Position numbers and translations under genes: made by a program. The notes under the pieces were generated by a model that was not told where the DNA came from, searched no databases, and was given only the letters and a program-made list of their open reading frames with translations. Below, piece after piece: positions 49,646 through 59,545 of a DNA stretch of 64,000 nucleotides (position 1 is its first letter; each line of letters opens with the position of its first letter). Location of the stretch: the NCBI GenBank assembly GCA_048772705.1, contig JBLWGC010000159.1:124001-188000 (forward strand), written 5' to 3'. This DNA comes from Leidyana gryllorum EB-2025a (taxonomy: Eukaryota > Apicomplexa).

Positions 49646-51790
49646 TCAATGAATTAACCGATCCTCAGGAAGACCCTTACACAACCACTCAAAGCTCGAA
49701 GTCGCAGTGCCTTGACAAGCACCCGATAGGTTGCAAGCAAAAGTGGAGATATGACTGTCCGTCAATTCACGCTGGGTTGGGAACGACCCCAGGAAACCTT
49801 CTGGATCTAATCTAGGTAGCACCCACTGAAGGACGACAGACAAATCAGATATATATACGCACTCAGAGAAGCATAGTGAGGACTCACATCCAGATTGTTG
49901 GCAACTGGCTGCTGAAGCACTTGCAACGGCACTGAGACAGTGGTATTTGTCTGAATATAAATTTAGACAAAAGTATGCCGTGTCTCCCGCTTACCAATAT
50001 TAATCCATATAACTCTCCATACAAGTCTCTTCCAACCCCTGGGGCCGCAGCATGTCTTCGGCCTCCACACCGCGTCCAACCACGAACGCTGTTCGACTCT
50101 GAACAGGGGATTCGAAACGTCGGATCTGTCGGATCCTGAAGAAATCTGGTGTTGACCATTCGCCGATGGAGATTGGCAGCCAGCATGTCAAGGGTTCTAG
50201 GAGTGCCAAAATAGATTCCATCTACTCTCAATGGACAACCTGCCTGCAAACACTCAACTTTGTCAATCTAAGACCCCACTACTCACTTCTTGCTCCCAAG
50301 CAGTAGCAACATGGTGCGCTAAAAGGGTTGCGACTGATGCCCCGAGGCTGTGGCCATAGAATGTGAGACGTGTCTCTGACCCGCACACGGAGCACTCATT
50401 CTTGGCAAAATGACGATGTGCCCAGGGCAGCAAGAGGGAAGCCACTGTGGTGGAAACTGCGACATAGCCAGCGTGCGAGAGCCCTTCTGGTCCGAATGAC
50501 GCGCTGGGCACAGTCCAAATGTTATAGTTAAAAGCCCATTCAACAGTTGAAGCGGTGCCCCGTGCACCGACGGCAAGGTGGCAAGGATTGTTCGGATCCT
50601 CCGAAATGAATATGAATGGGATTTCACGATCGTCAAGGGGTCCGAAGGCTTGGTCGACTGAAGATACGGAATATGTACAGAGATGTTCCTCTGCCGACCA
50701 TGGTGTCGTACCTGGAGTGTGCAGCCAGATGGAGTGTATTGTTGGCCATCCGGGTATGAGTTGCACAGCTTCAAAATCGCTGCCTCTTTGTCCACTGCAA
50801 TAAGCTGATTCTGTTAGATGATACATCCCCAGACTTGCTCGCAAGAGCGTTAGATAAGTCAGGCGTTCTTGGCGGATTACTGCATCAGGTATGTAACGCG
50901 GGATTGCCGGACGCAGATCTATTAGCTCCAAAGGCATCTATATCCAATGATGGATGGAAGGACGGAGGGTTTGTCTCACCTGAAGACTGGGGTCATCCCA
51001 ACTGAATGGAGAGGCCAGATCGTTCTGTAGTAGATTGGGGGCTGGATGACAAAGACTTGCAGGGAATCCGGGAAGAGAGAATTTTGTGGTTGGATGAGGG
51101 CATTTCCATCGTTGTGTGACGGGCTCTGTGAAGGCCTTGCATGCTACATAAGAGGCCAAGACATCGGTCATGGCACAGGTTATTGGGGTGTGTTCGAGAC
51201 CCTCGGTGGTGGACTCGGCCTCAACAAAGCTGCAGATCTTGAGTGCAAGATCGTGAACCCTTTCCTCCTGCGGAGCGAGCCGTGGTATGAGGTCAATGAA
51301 CGGCACTAGACTGGCAGCAATTATGCTGGCTGTTATCAGCGTGTCTGATCGGTTGCACGACGAAGAGTCACTACACGAGGATGGAGTGGGAGGCTCAGAT
51401 ATTGGGTCATTGATGAAGAGAGAGCGCAGCAAGTCCTGTTGATGGTTGCCAGCAAAGGCGACGAAGCGGAATCGGCTCGGATCATTCTGATCAAAAGCAT
51501 TTATAGAGAAGAAGCGGTCGAAGAAGGTGGTTGTTTGTTTAACCCAAAGCTCGGTGGCCATGCGGGTCGAAATATTCTCGCGAACAAGCTACAGTAGTTG
51601 GCGTGGCAGTAGAGTCATTGAAAGAGTGCTTACGTACGGTTCGGAGTGAGTTCAAAACCCGTTCAAGAGTGGACAAGTTGCATGATTCGACCAATCTCCC
51701 GAGGCCAAGTATCTGGGGTATTTGGACCACTGAACGTTGCTCCGCCAGGGCCACATAGCCTAAGAGGCACGACGCAACGCTGAGTCTCAT
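49646..51790 (-). CDS. Class-3 lipase, copy C
   Basis: The ATG at 51790 gives MRLSVASCLLGYVALAEQ, a signal peptide. Exons continue through SLVPFIDLIPRLAPQEERVH, TPITCAMTDVLASYVACK, RQERLTYLTLLRASLGMYHL, LIPGWPTIHSIWLHTP, AVGARGTASTVEWAFNYNIW, the nucleophile elbow FYGHSLGASVATLLAHHVAT, and VDGIYFGTPRTLDMLAANLH. The end is SSFEWLCKGLPEDRLIH, aligned with WWCDGLPE of copy B. The protein is very likely extracellular or in a secretory compartment. It is the first gene of a three-gene same-strand array and lies 30 nt downstream of TFIIF beta. Confidence 0.8.
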
Positions 51791-51820
51791 GTCTGTACAC
51801 CACGCAACAGAGTCAGTCGT

Positions 51821-52524
51821 TCAAAACGACTTTGACTTCCAAACCAAATTCCCATGTATAGTTTCACAGTAGCCTATCTGGTCAAGAAGTGATCGGAGCG
51901 TTCGTGTTGTCGCTCCTGTTCCTATCACTGCTTGCCTCATTGTTAATCCATTAGGATTAGCGTCCAACAACTGAAATAGACGGTGGATCAACGCATCTTG
52001 CGCTACCGTGTCACGTGGAGCGACCTCTGCCAAGCATTCATTTCAAAAGTGAACATGTGCTTCGTAAACTTACTCATCAGCATTGGGGGCGTGGGTGACT
52101 TGGCCTTTTCGTCACCATGATACCACTGGAATATGTGCTCCGACTCCACAATCGCGCGACGAACCGGAACTGAATCCTGGATCTTTGGCTTAAGCTTTGG
52201 CTCCTCGGACAGGTGACGCACACGGAGGTCTCGCTTGCTCACACGTAAGTGTACCGTCTTCGGCTGCCGTGCCACAATGTCGTAATCAAAATGATCGTGA
52301 GTCTGCACTATCCACTGCTGTACACTTTTTGAAGGTGATGGTGCCGCCATACCCTCTGCGGGCTTGCATTCCAAAACCCCGAGGTCCTCTAGAACTGAAC
52401 ACTGCCCTGTTTTCGCGTCAAACAAACCCACAACCCTTCCCTCCTCCCCAGTACGCTTCAAAGCCTCCGCCACTGACAGAGGCAGACGCAACAATATGGG
52501 GTTATTGGATCTTGGATCGTTCAT
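51821..52524 (-). CDS. GTF2F2: Transcription initiation factor TFIIF subunit beta (RAP30)
   Basis: Two exons. The start at 52524 (MNDPRSNNPILLRLPLSVAE) enters the RAP30 dimerisation barrel (ILLRLPLSVAEALKRTGEEG, then RVVGLFDAKTGQC) and IVQTHDHFDYDIVARQPKTV. A central linker follows (VRRAIVESEHIFQWYHGDEK). A 48-nt intron (about 52016-52063) joins PPMLM to KVAPRDTVAQDALIHRLFQL and the C-terminal winged helix (LLDQIGYCETIHGNLVWKSK). With TFIIF alpha it loads RNA polymerase II at promoters. Length of about 218 aa is near the family norm. The stop lies 30 nt before the lipase C start on the same strand. Confidence 0.88.
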
Positions 52525-52809
52525 TTAACCCGATAGTGTGACACAGTATGTGACAATAGGTCACTCGACATGTGTCTGCAGACAAACCCGGTGTGGCAAC
52601 ACACCCAAAAGCTCTCGAATTCGAGTGCCCATCAGGAAACACGCGTGTGGTCGCGCGCTAAGGGCCCGATCGGCCGACATGAAAACACTGTTACTCGTCT
52701 TTTATCGTGTCGAAAGTCGCAGTCCTCGATCGGTCTACTGGATTCCACGACATGACCGTGATAGACGGCTTGGGAGCGACAGGGCCCGGGGGTGCGAGGT
52801 GCATCGACG

Positions 52810-53868
52810 ATGAGGCGTTTGGGGAGAGTATGGCCAGATTTTGTTTTCGATGATGATGAGGGTGTTTTTTCTGCTCCATTCGAGTACGGTTATTCGTGGG
52901 GAGAGCAGGGCGGTCGATCTGGTGCTCAATATCTGATTCAAGACTTATCTGCGATGGGTGTTGGAGTTCCAGTCCTTTTGACTCCACGCCAACGGGAGCT
53001 GTATGCCGCCGCAAGCGTAAGGTCACTCGCATCTACCGAGAGTGATGTCAAGCCGATGTTGTTGGCTTTGCCAATGACATTGAACGAAGCGCGGACCATG
53101 GCTTCTCTGAGCGAGAAGGATCGACTGCGTGTCGGTGATCGTATTTTTCGTGACTTCCTTCTACGGCTACATTCTGGCTTACGAGTGGAACAATTAACAG
53201 CAGCGTACATTCCGATGACGTTTCTGTTGACGGTGTCAGAGGATATGCAGAGACTAGTTGTGACACAACACTCTGGTACCATCGTGGAGTACCCGCTGGC
53301 CCTGTTCGTGGGTTCCTCAGTGCAGACTCGATCCGAACAACAGAAAATGGATGCGTGGATTGCCCGAGAAATCGCACTCGATCGTTTAAGTGAGATGCGA
53401 GAGGAGGAGAATGGATGGAAAAGGCCCACCGCAGACCCAACTATGCAAGACCTCCAGCCCGACTTTCTGGTGATAGTCGATTTCACATGTCGACGACTGG
53501 CTTTCATATTCTACGATGCCCAAGAAGCGACCAGATTTCATTATTGTATCCGAATTCTCGCACGCCTCGTAAGTCCCTTTTTCAATCACCCCGCCCGTCA
53601 GTCTGAGAGGTTCAGGCCGCTAAACGGCGACTCGAGCTCGGATCCAAATGGTCTCAGTGCCCTAAACTGTGTGGGAGTCCCAGTCGCGCTGGACTTCGAG
53701 GGCCGCAAAGCCCGAGCTTCCTGGAACTGGGAGGAGTTCCGGAATCTCCCTGCAGCTCGTCTGCCTGCTTTCGATACCTCTGTTGCCTCAGTGCCAGGGG
53801 CGATACTCCACGAGCTCCCACACATCTCCCATCTACATTTTCAAGGACCACTGCTGTTTAATGAGTGA
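52810..53868 (+). CDS. Unknown protein, about 340 aa, possible PH-like fold
   Basis: The ATG at 52810 gives MRRLGRVWPDFVFDDDEGVF. The middle (LRVEQLTAAYIPMTFLLTVS, LVVTQHSGTIVEYPLALFVG, DFLVIVDFTCRRLAFIFYDA) reads as alternating strands ending in a helix (EATRFHYCIRILARL), a pattern compatible with a PH-like domain. A 33-nt GT-AG segment (53571-53603) is a multiple of three without stops and may be a tiny intron. The C-terminal 90 residues look disordered. The gene ends at 53868, overlapping the ATG of the next proposed small gene. No family name can be given. Confidence 0.5.
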   Translation: MRRLGRVWPDFVFDDDEGVFSAPFEYGYSWGEQGGRSGAQYLIQDLSAMGVGVPVLLTPRQRELYAAASVRSLASTESDVKPMLLALPMTLNEARTMASLSEKDRLRVGDRIFRDFLLRLHSGLRVEQLTAAYIPMTFLLTVSEDMQRLVVTQHSGTIVEYPLALFVGSSVQTRSEQQKMDAWIAREIALDRLSEMREEENGWKRPTADPTMQDLQPDFLVIVDFTCRRLAFIFYDAQEATRFHYCIRILARLVSPFFNHPARQSERFRPLNGDSSSDPNGLSALNCVGVPVALDFEGRKARASWNWEEFRNLPAARLPAFDTSVASVPGAILHELPHISHLHFQGPLLFNE

Positions 53869-54421
53869 ATGTTCCTTGGCATTTGATTTGTTGAGGGAGT
53901 TCTCCCTCTCTCTCTCTCTTCATCAGAGTGACAGCGTGAGAGCGGCGTGTGCCACGCTTTGAGTGGGAAGAAGTACTGTGTGGCATACTTTTGGACATCT
54001 CTCTCTGTCTCTCTCTCTCTCACACACACACACACATCCCTGGTGGTGTTGCTTGACCCGAGTTTGAGTTTGAAAGTATTAGTTGAATGTTTGTTTGTCT
54101 CTACAGGCACCGTGGGCGAAGCGAGGATTGGACTGCGAAGAGGACGGCGTGATAGCGTGTTGCGAGTACTCTTCTTCGACATCTCGGATGTGTCTTGTCG
54201 GTGGAACGAAAACATCAGCAGGGCAGCGGAGGCGGCAATCGCCTGGGCGGCTGCCAGCAGATTTTGCGGGAAAAATGAGAACTGCCGAAAGATGGCTGAG
54301 ACTCTTACAGAATGGGAGCAAAGAGAATGATGGGGTAGTGGAAGCTGGCGTGGAGGCGGTGATTACGGCTTTTGGGGGGCGGATGGGATTGGACGAGGGC
54401 GTGGTAGTGAGATTCTCATGA
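53860..54421 (+). CDS. Doubtful small protein around a CT/CA-rich intron
   Basis: The ATG at 53860 gives MSECSLAFDLLREFSLSLSL, then HQSDS. A GT-AG intron (about 53936-54106) containing CT and CA microsatellites can be joined in phase to APWAKRGLDCEEDGVIACCE and on to a stop at 54421 (end GLDEGVVVRFS). The ATG overlaps the end of the preceding gene by 9 nt. Alternatively this is an untranslated or misread region, or a further exon of the preceding gene. No homology is seen. Confidence 0.3.
53998..54036 (+). repeat. CT/CA microsatellite
   Basis: A (TCTC)n run followed by a (CA)n run inside the proposed intron; another short CT run lies at about 53903-53921. Simple sequence repeats. Confidence 0.85.
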
Positions 54422-54440
54422 AGAAGAGAAAGTTTTTATT

Positions 54441-55277
54441 ATGGTCAACGACAAAGGACCTCCTACTACGCAGACTTGGCGACGACATCAGGGCGGGGGT
54501 AAAAATAGCCGGGAGGACGGCAGCGAAGACGAGGGAGGGTTTCGTTCGAGAATGAGAACATCGCAGGTTTCCCGCCGGCCATTCAATTGGCGTCAGCCAC
54601 CTGGGCAATGGAACACCCAATATCAGTCGACGGGTGCAGGTCGCGCAGGAAGAATTAAGAGGGTAGCGCCCTCCCGTTTCGAGTCGCGCACACCGCCAAA
54701 CGATGGACACGAGTCCAGTGGTTCGAGTAAAGGAGATGACGAAGTAGTGGCAATGCCAACGCGGAAGGGTGAAAACAGTAGTCTCAGTTCGGTGGAGTCG
54801 AGGGCAGCAGCAGGAGCCCAGCAGCGGCAGCATTCGCCATTTTGGCGGAGTCCCTACCCGCCAGCTACTGCGCCGACGGTGTGGACTAGTGAAGGTCCCA
54901 GCACTGGCTGGAGCGATCGTGTGCCCACTCCGCCTCCGCGACGCGGAGGAGTAGAGCCTCCACCCAAGAAACGGAGAGGCTTCGACCCAATTATACAGTC
55001 GTCGGAAGGAATTGAGGTAATACATGTTCGGACGGACGAAGGTCCCCCCTGGCTACTTCGCAGAGATGTTCCTACCACTGAGTTCAACAACAACACAGTT
55101 ACACCTGAGTGGCTCGAACGCCTGGTTGCAGAGGCCGTTAGAGCTCTCGTTGAAAGTACCGAGTCAAATCCTAAAGGGGAAGAAGATGAAGAGCCTGGGG
55201 CAATCACAGAACCAGAAGAGGCCACTACAGCGGGTACTCGTCGACCCCCTTCTGCTCGTTCTGTGAAACGCACCTGA
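54441..55277 (+). CDS. Basic, disordered Arg/Ser/Pro-rich protein, 278 aa
   Basis: Single exon from the ATG at 54441 (MVNDKGPPTTQTWRRHQGGG). Arg/Gly/Gln-rich N-terminus (SQVSRRPFNWRQPPGQWNTQ), Pro-rich centre with a basic cluster (EPPPKKRRGFDPI, which resembles a nuclear localisation signal), a short helix (TPEWLERLVAEAVRALVEST) and an acidic tail. It looks like an RNA-binding or splicing-associated disordered protein, but no domain is identifiable. The stop is 31 nt from the PPP4R2 start on the same strand. Confidence 0.5.
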   Translation: MVNDKGPPTTQTWRRHQGGGKNSREDGSEDEGGFRSRMRTSQVSRRPFNWRQPPGQWNTQYQSTGAGRAGRIKRVAPSRFESRTPPNDGHESSGSSKGDDEVVAMPTRKGENSSLSSVESRAAAGAQQRQHSPFWRSPYPPATAPTVWTSEGPSTGWSDRVPTPPPRRGGVEPPPKKRRGFDPIIQSSEGIEVIHVRTDEGPPWLLRRDVPTTEFNNNTVTPEWLERLVAEAVRALVESTESNPKGEEDEEPGAITEPEEATTAGTRRPPSARSVKRT

Positions 55278-55308
55278 CTGATCGTTAACATAATTTCCCT
55301 CAAAAAAC

Positions 55309-56889
55309 ATGTGGCCTACCTCCACACCCACTAGAAAGTAAGCGAGACCACTCACTCACTTCGCACCACGCACACCACGCCGCTCTTAGACGAAGGCTCT
55401 CTTCTTCAGTCGCTGATGCAGAACTTACCTCCACTCCCCCAGACTTGATATCCTACCTGAGTGATTTGAGACCTTTGCTGCCCCTCCTCCCCCCACCAAC
55501 ATTCAGTACATCCAAACTCCGTGACTACTTGCGGCTGTGGCGTGTCCAAGCATCATCCAAACACTATACGCTCCCAGAAGACACGTCCTGGGATGCAACT
55601 GGAGTCGCACACTTCAAGTCTCCCGAACCCTGGCGGCAACACCTGGACGAAAACCACCAACTTCCGATCGAGTTCCCGCCTTTGGAACCCGACCCGCCCT
55701 GGTTAAACGCCCTTCTCCAAGAGTTGGCGCGAGGTCAGCCCCTAAAGTGAGTCTTTCTCTGCCGGAGGCCCGGGCTCTTTCCCACTCCTCGCTACTACAG
55801 ATACCCGTGGTTTGAGCTCAAAGCTGTCTTGAGCGATATACTGATAAAGGTATGTCGCCTCCCAATGACTTCTTTCGCTGTGACGCGCGCAATTCCACAG
55901 AGATTAGTCTATCGTTTTCACCGACACCTCGAGTCCTTCTATCTGGACGTACCGTTACCCCGCGACAAATTGGCGGAGTACATTGCTCAGAGATCCGCGG
56001 GGGCCTACTTATTCCCGCCGACGGCCAAACCGGCTGATGTCGCCCAACTGTATAAACGAGACGTCCAGGCCTTCTTGGATCCTCGCCGCACACTAGTGTG
56101 GCACTTACGCTCCTATGCATTGTGAGTCAACCCCCCTTTGTCTCCCCCTCTCTAAACCGACACAGCCCCCCCTTCACTCTGCCGAGACTGTGTGAGTTGC
56201 TGATGATGCCCCCGACAAACGCTACATGGGCCAAGGACTTTTGGAAGTACGCGTTCGCGGTCCAACGGGTAAGCGGCGAGGGGGGATGTGTGGTTGGTTG
56301 ACTCGGCGGGTCGCAGTGTCTGATGGGAATTGTGTCTGCGATGCCGATTGACAGTGAGGCTGTGGAGAAAGCTGCGAGACTGCCGCCTTTGGTCGCCCGG
56401 AAGCTGAAGCGGACGCTCTGGCTGCTTGATACGCCCACAGAGGTCGGAGGGTTCGTGTGGCTCAAGACGAGTGTCGGTGGTGGCGAAGGAGGGAGAGGAG
56501 ACGGGATGTCCAAGGAGAACAATTCGGATTCCAGGCTGCCCAGAGACTCATCCCCCGAAGGAGACGGTGAAGACACGTCGATGGAGGAGCAGGATGCCAG
56601 TATGGAAATGTTTCACACTCCCCAGCCCACTTCTCGGAAGAGGTTAGCATCTTTGTCAGAGCAGGAAGATGGGGAGGAAGATAACGTCGGGCGGAAACGA
56701 GCTCGCATAGAGGATGAGGGACCCAGTAGACAGATCCATGCAGAGATACTCATGTTGCACAAGGAACTTGAGAACACTTCTTCCGGTGATGAGCAGTTGC
56801 CACCGTTGCCTACCAATCCAGAGGGGGTTCGGAGTAGTAATGGCGAGGGCCTTTACGACATGTTTACTACTTGTGGTGGCGGATGGTAG
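55309..56889 (+). CDS. PPP4R2: Protein phosphatase 4 regulatory subunit 2
   Basis: Six exons. Exon 1 (55309-55337, MWPTSTPTRK) joins exon 2 (55390-55746, RRLSSSVADAELTSTPPDLI) over a 52-nt intron; the next exons start at 55801, 55901, 56166 and 56317. Family landmarks: KYPWFELKAVLSDILIKRLV (WxxxK in the first helix pair) and the diagnostic PPFTLPRLCELLMMPPTNAT followed by FWKYAFAVQRCLMGIVSAMP, matching PFTIQRLCELLxxPxxxY...F..v.kn..VVS. The C-terminal half is acidic and disordered with a basic KRKR-like element (GRKRARIEDEG). PPP4R2 binds the PP4 catalytic subunit with PPP4R3 and directs it in DNA repair and snRNP maturation. Confidence 0.8.
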
Positions 56890-56937
56890 TCGTGTGAATC
56901 ATTTTAGATCAAAAAGAACGACACAATATAATATAGC

Positions 56938-58340
56938 ATGCCCCCCGCCTACCAACGGCACCGACGACAGGGTATCTCTGCAGAGGCCGGTAAGACCCCG
57001 ACACTGTCCATCTTCCTCCGGCCACATGCCTGCAGTGACGCAGGAGCGTCTGGACAACTGGACTCCCCCCAGCTTTCCCAAACATGAACGGGAGAAGCAC
57101 CACATTCTGGAGAGTATTGAATCCATGCGAGTGCTCTTCGGACATCTCAAAATGAAAGACAAACTCAAGGTCGTAGATGCTATGTTTCGAATAGATGTTC
57201 CCGAGGGAACAACTGTGATCACCCAGGGTAAACCCGCCAAAATCTCTATTCCTAGATCAAATCTGCCCCCACCTATCTATCAGGGCAGGAGGGTGACAAC
57301 TTCTATATAGTTGAGACCGGAGAATTTGATTACATTGTGGCTCGGAATGGATCCGCTCCCCTCAAAGTGGGATCAGCGGGACCCGGCTCCTGCTTCGGAG
57401 AGCTGGCCCTGATGTATAATTCTCCGCGTGCGGCCACAGTTATTGTGAGTATCCACTTGCCGACCCCAACTTTCAACCCATTCCATCTCAAACCGAGAAG
57501 GAAGCCGTCTTCCGACACGCACACGGCTCCGACACGGACACCGACTCGCACACGGACTCGGACTTGGACTTGTGCCCACGTCTCTCTCCCTTCCCCTCTT
57601 CAACCGCCCACCCACCCCAATCCGCTCCTCCTTAGGCAACAAAGGACGCTATTGTATGGGCGTTAGACCGTAACACGTTCCAGCTAATGCTTGTGACGTC
57701 AGAGAATACAAAGAAGAGAACTTACGAGGATTTTCTGGAGAATATCCAGATCTTGAGTGAGGCCGGGACAGATTTCGGCATCTTGAAGATCACACCGCCG
57801 TTTCTTCAGAGGGGCTGAACAAGTATGAAAGAGTGCAGGTTTGCGATATGTTGGTGCCGACTGTCTTTCGTCCTGGTGCTGCGATAATCAGGCAGGACGA
57901 ATCTGGGGACCGTTTCTATATTGTGGAAGAGGTATGCACCCGAGTTACTAAGTGACTGATTTATCGGTGTCTCGCGAACACACACACGCACACGCAGGGG
58001 GAAGCCACAGCTATCATCAAAGATCGGAATGCTGATCTGGTGGTTTGTCAGTATGCGAGAGGGGGATATTTCGGCGAGCTGGCGCTCATTGGTGATGGAT
58101 TGCGACGCGCGAGTGTGTTCGCTGTGAGCAGATGTCGAGTGCTGTCGATCGACAAGGGCACATTTGACAGGTGAGGCGGGCAACTTTGTACGTGCGACCT
58201 GGACCGACAGAGTTCTCGGCCCAATACGTGATATCTTTGCCAAGAAGATTGATGTCTACCGGGAGGTGCTGGATGCCAAGCAAGCAGCCTGGTTGGAGCG
58301 CTACGCTCTGCGAAGGGACGACGACGCATCGGAATACTGA
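56938..58340 (+). CDS. PKAR: cAMP-dependent protein kinase regulatory subunit (RI-type), no dimerisation domain
   Basis: Seven exons: 56938-56989, 57036-57227, 57284-57444, 57636-57756, 57810-57931, 57998-58170 and 58211-58340. The N-terminus is MPPAYQRHRRQGISAEA. The RRxxIS pseudosubstrate thus begins at about residue 8, where RI subunits normally have 80-100 residues of docking/dimerisation domain first. Two cyclic-nucleotide-binding domains follow, each with a phosphate-binding cassette: FGELALMYNSPRAATV and YFGELALIGDGLRRASV; both keep the Glu and Arg that contact cAMP. The protein ends AAWLERYALRRDDDASEY. It inhibits the PKA catalytic subunit until cAMP binds. Stops upstream of the ATG (TAG, TAA in frame) and only 48 nt to the PPP4R2 stop argue against a longer first exon. 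Confidence 0.9.
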
Positions 58341-58354
58341 CTGACCCCTAGCCC

Positions 58355-58363
58355 AAAATTTTT
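58355..58363 (+). promoter_or_regulatory. AAAATTTTT element upstream of neuroguidin gene
   Basis: Lies in the 36-nt gap between the PKA-R stop (58340) and the ATG at 58377, 14-22 nt before that ATG. Same type as the elements at VARS, MED31/HIT and RPF2. Confidence 0.35.
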
Positions 58364-58376
58364 CCCAGATAGCCTG

Positions 58377-59541
58377 ATGACTGCCTCAGTAGACACCTCC
58401 CTCCAACCTATCACAAAGGCACTCAACCAATGGATTACTCTGTTGAAACAGCATTACGAGGACTATGCCTTGGCGTCCGCTCACGATAATCCCAAAAGGG
58501 TAAGGCAAGAGACATTCAACGACTGACTGATTGGTGGTTGCAGCGGGATGGCCTGGTTGAGGCGGAAGTTATACTATTCCTCGATACCTTCCGCAATCTC
58601 ATGGCGCTGATAAAGGAACGCTTACAGGGACGGTCCGGGCTGGATCACCCCCTCGTTCACAGGCTGATCGAGGACAAGTTTTTATTCGAGAAGTTAGCTG
58701 GTCTCGAAGCGAGACATCGTGGGACTCAAGAGAGATTACTGAACAAACTCAAGCAGCACGGTGAGTGAATTTGTCTCGGAGGCCGCGTTCCGAATTCCCC
58801 CTTCCTTGCTGCAGAGATTAGTGACACTATGGTGGAAGAGAAACGTCTCCGCGCACGGCCTGAAATGTTCGTTTTGAACGAGTCGAAAACCGACACGTCT
58901 GAAGGGCAGAGCACCGGCGAGGAAGACGGTGGGAACACAGGTATTTACAAAGCTCCCAAAACGTTCGCTGTGCCCTACGCACGAGATCGAAACACGGCGA
59001 CGGAGGAAATGGACGATGAAGCTCTGGAAAAGGAGCAGGAAAGGTTGCGGCGCTCAGAGTTCGTGAGAGCCATAACTGAGGATCTATTGCCGGTGAGTAG
59101 TCGGTAGTCTTTCTATCTATCAATAATATTTTGCACAAACAGACCCCCGTCGAGGTTGGGGATGGTGAAGAGGAATTGGATGCCTCTTCACGTAAAATGT
59201 TGAAGAAGTTTAAGGCTCGGGAGGAATATGAGGAAGAGAATATGACCCGTTTGAAACGACGCAAGTCTGATGAGAAGGCTTACATGGCTATCAAAGAGAA
59301 ACAGCGACAACTAACAGTTGGCGCTTCGCTCAGTGATCTAACAACATTCGTGGACCGTATTGGTCCGGATAGAGCTTCGACGTCCAATATTGCTGGGGAC
59401 CCTTCACGACGGAACAAGAAGCGGAAGAAGACAGTGCCTCCTCCTTCAAGCAACAATTCCAACAAGCCGGCCGCTACCGGCGGCCCCAGGAACAACAAGG
59501 CAACTGACAAGAAACGCAAGCGAACAAAAATTTTGGAGTGA
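58377..59541 (+). CDS. NGDN: Neuroguidin/LCP5 (SAS10/UTP3-C1D family), ribosome biogenesis
   Basis: The ATG at 58377 gives MTASVDTSLQPITKALNQWI. The Sas10/Utp3/C1D helical domain spans exons 1-2 (VEAEVILFLDTFRNLMALIK, then HPLVHRLIEDKFLFEKLAGL). Exon 3 holds the Lcp5/neuroguidin signature (YKAPKTFAVPYA, then RRSEFVRAITEDLLP). Exon 4 ends in a basic tail (RRNKKRKKTVPP; KKRKRTKILE). Introns are at about 58499-58543, 58762-58814 and 59092-59142. Lcp5 is part of the small-subunit processome and binds U3 snoRNA in yeast; metazoan neuroguidin also regulates translation. The stop codon is 4 nt from the next start. Confidence 0.85.
59526..59534 (+). promoter_or_regulatory. AAAAATTTT element inside the end of NGDN, before the next gene
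   Basis: The element coincides with the last codons of NGDN (Lys-Ile-Leu) and lies 12-20 nt before the ATG at 59546. If it is a promoter element, it is embedded in coding sequence of the upstream gene. Confidence 0.35.
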
Positions 59542-59545
59542 AACC

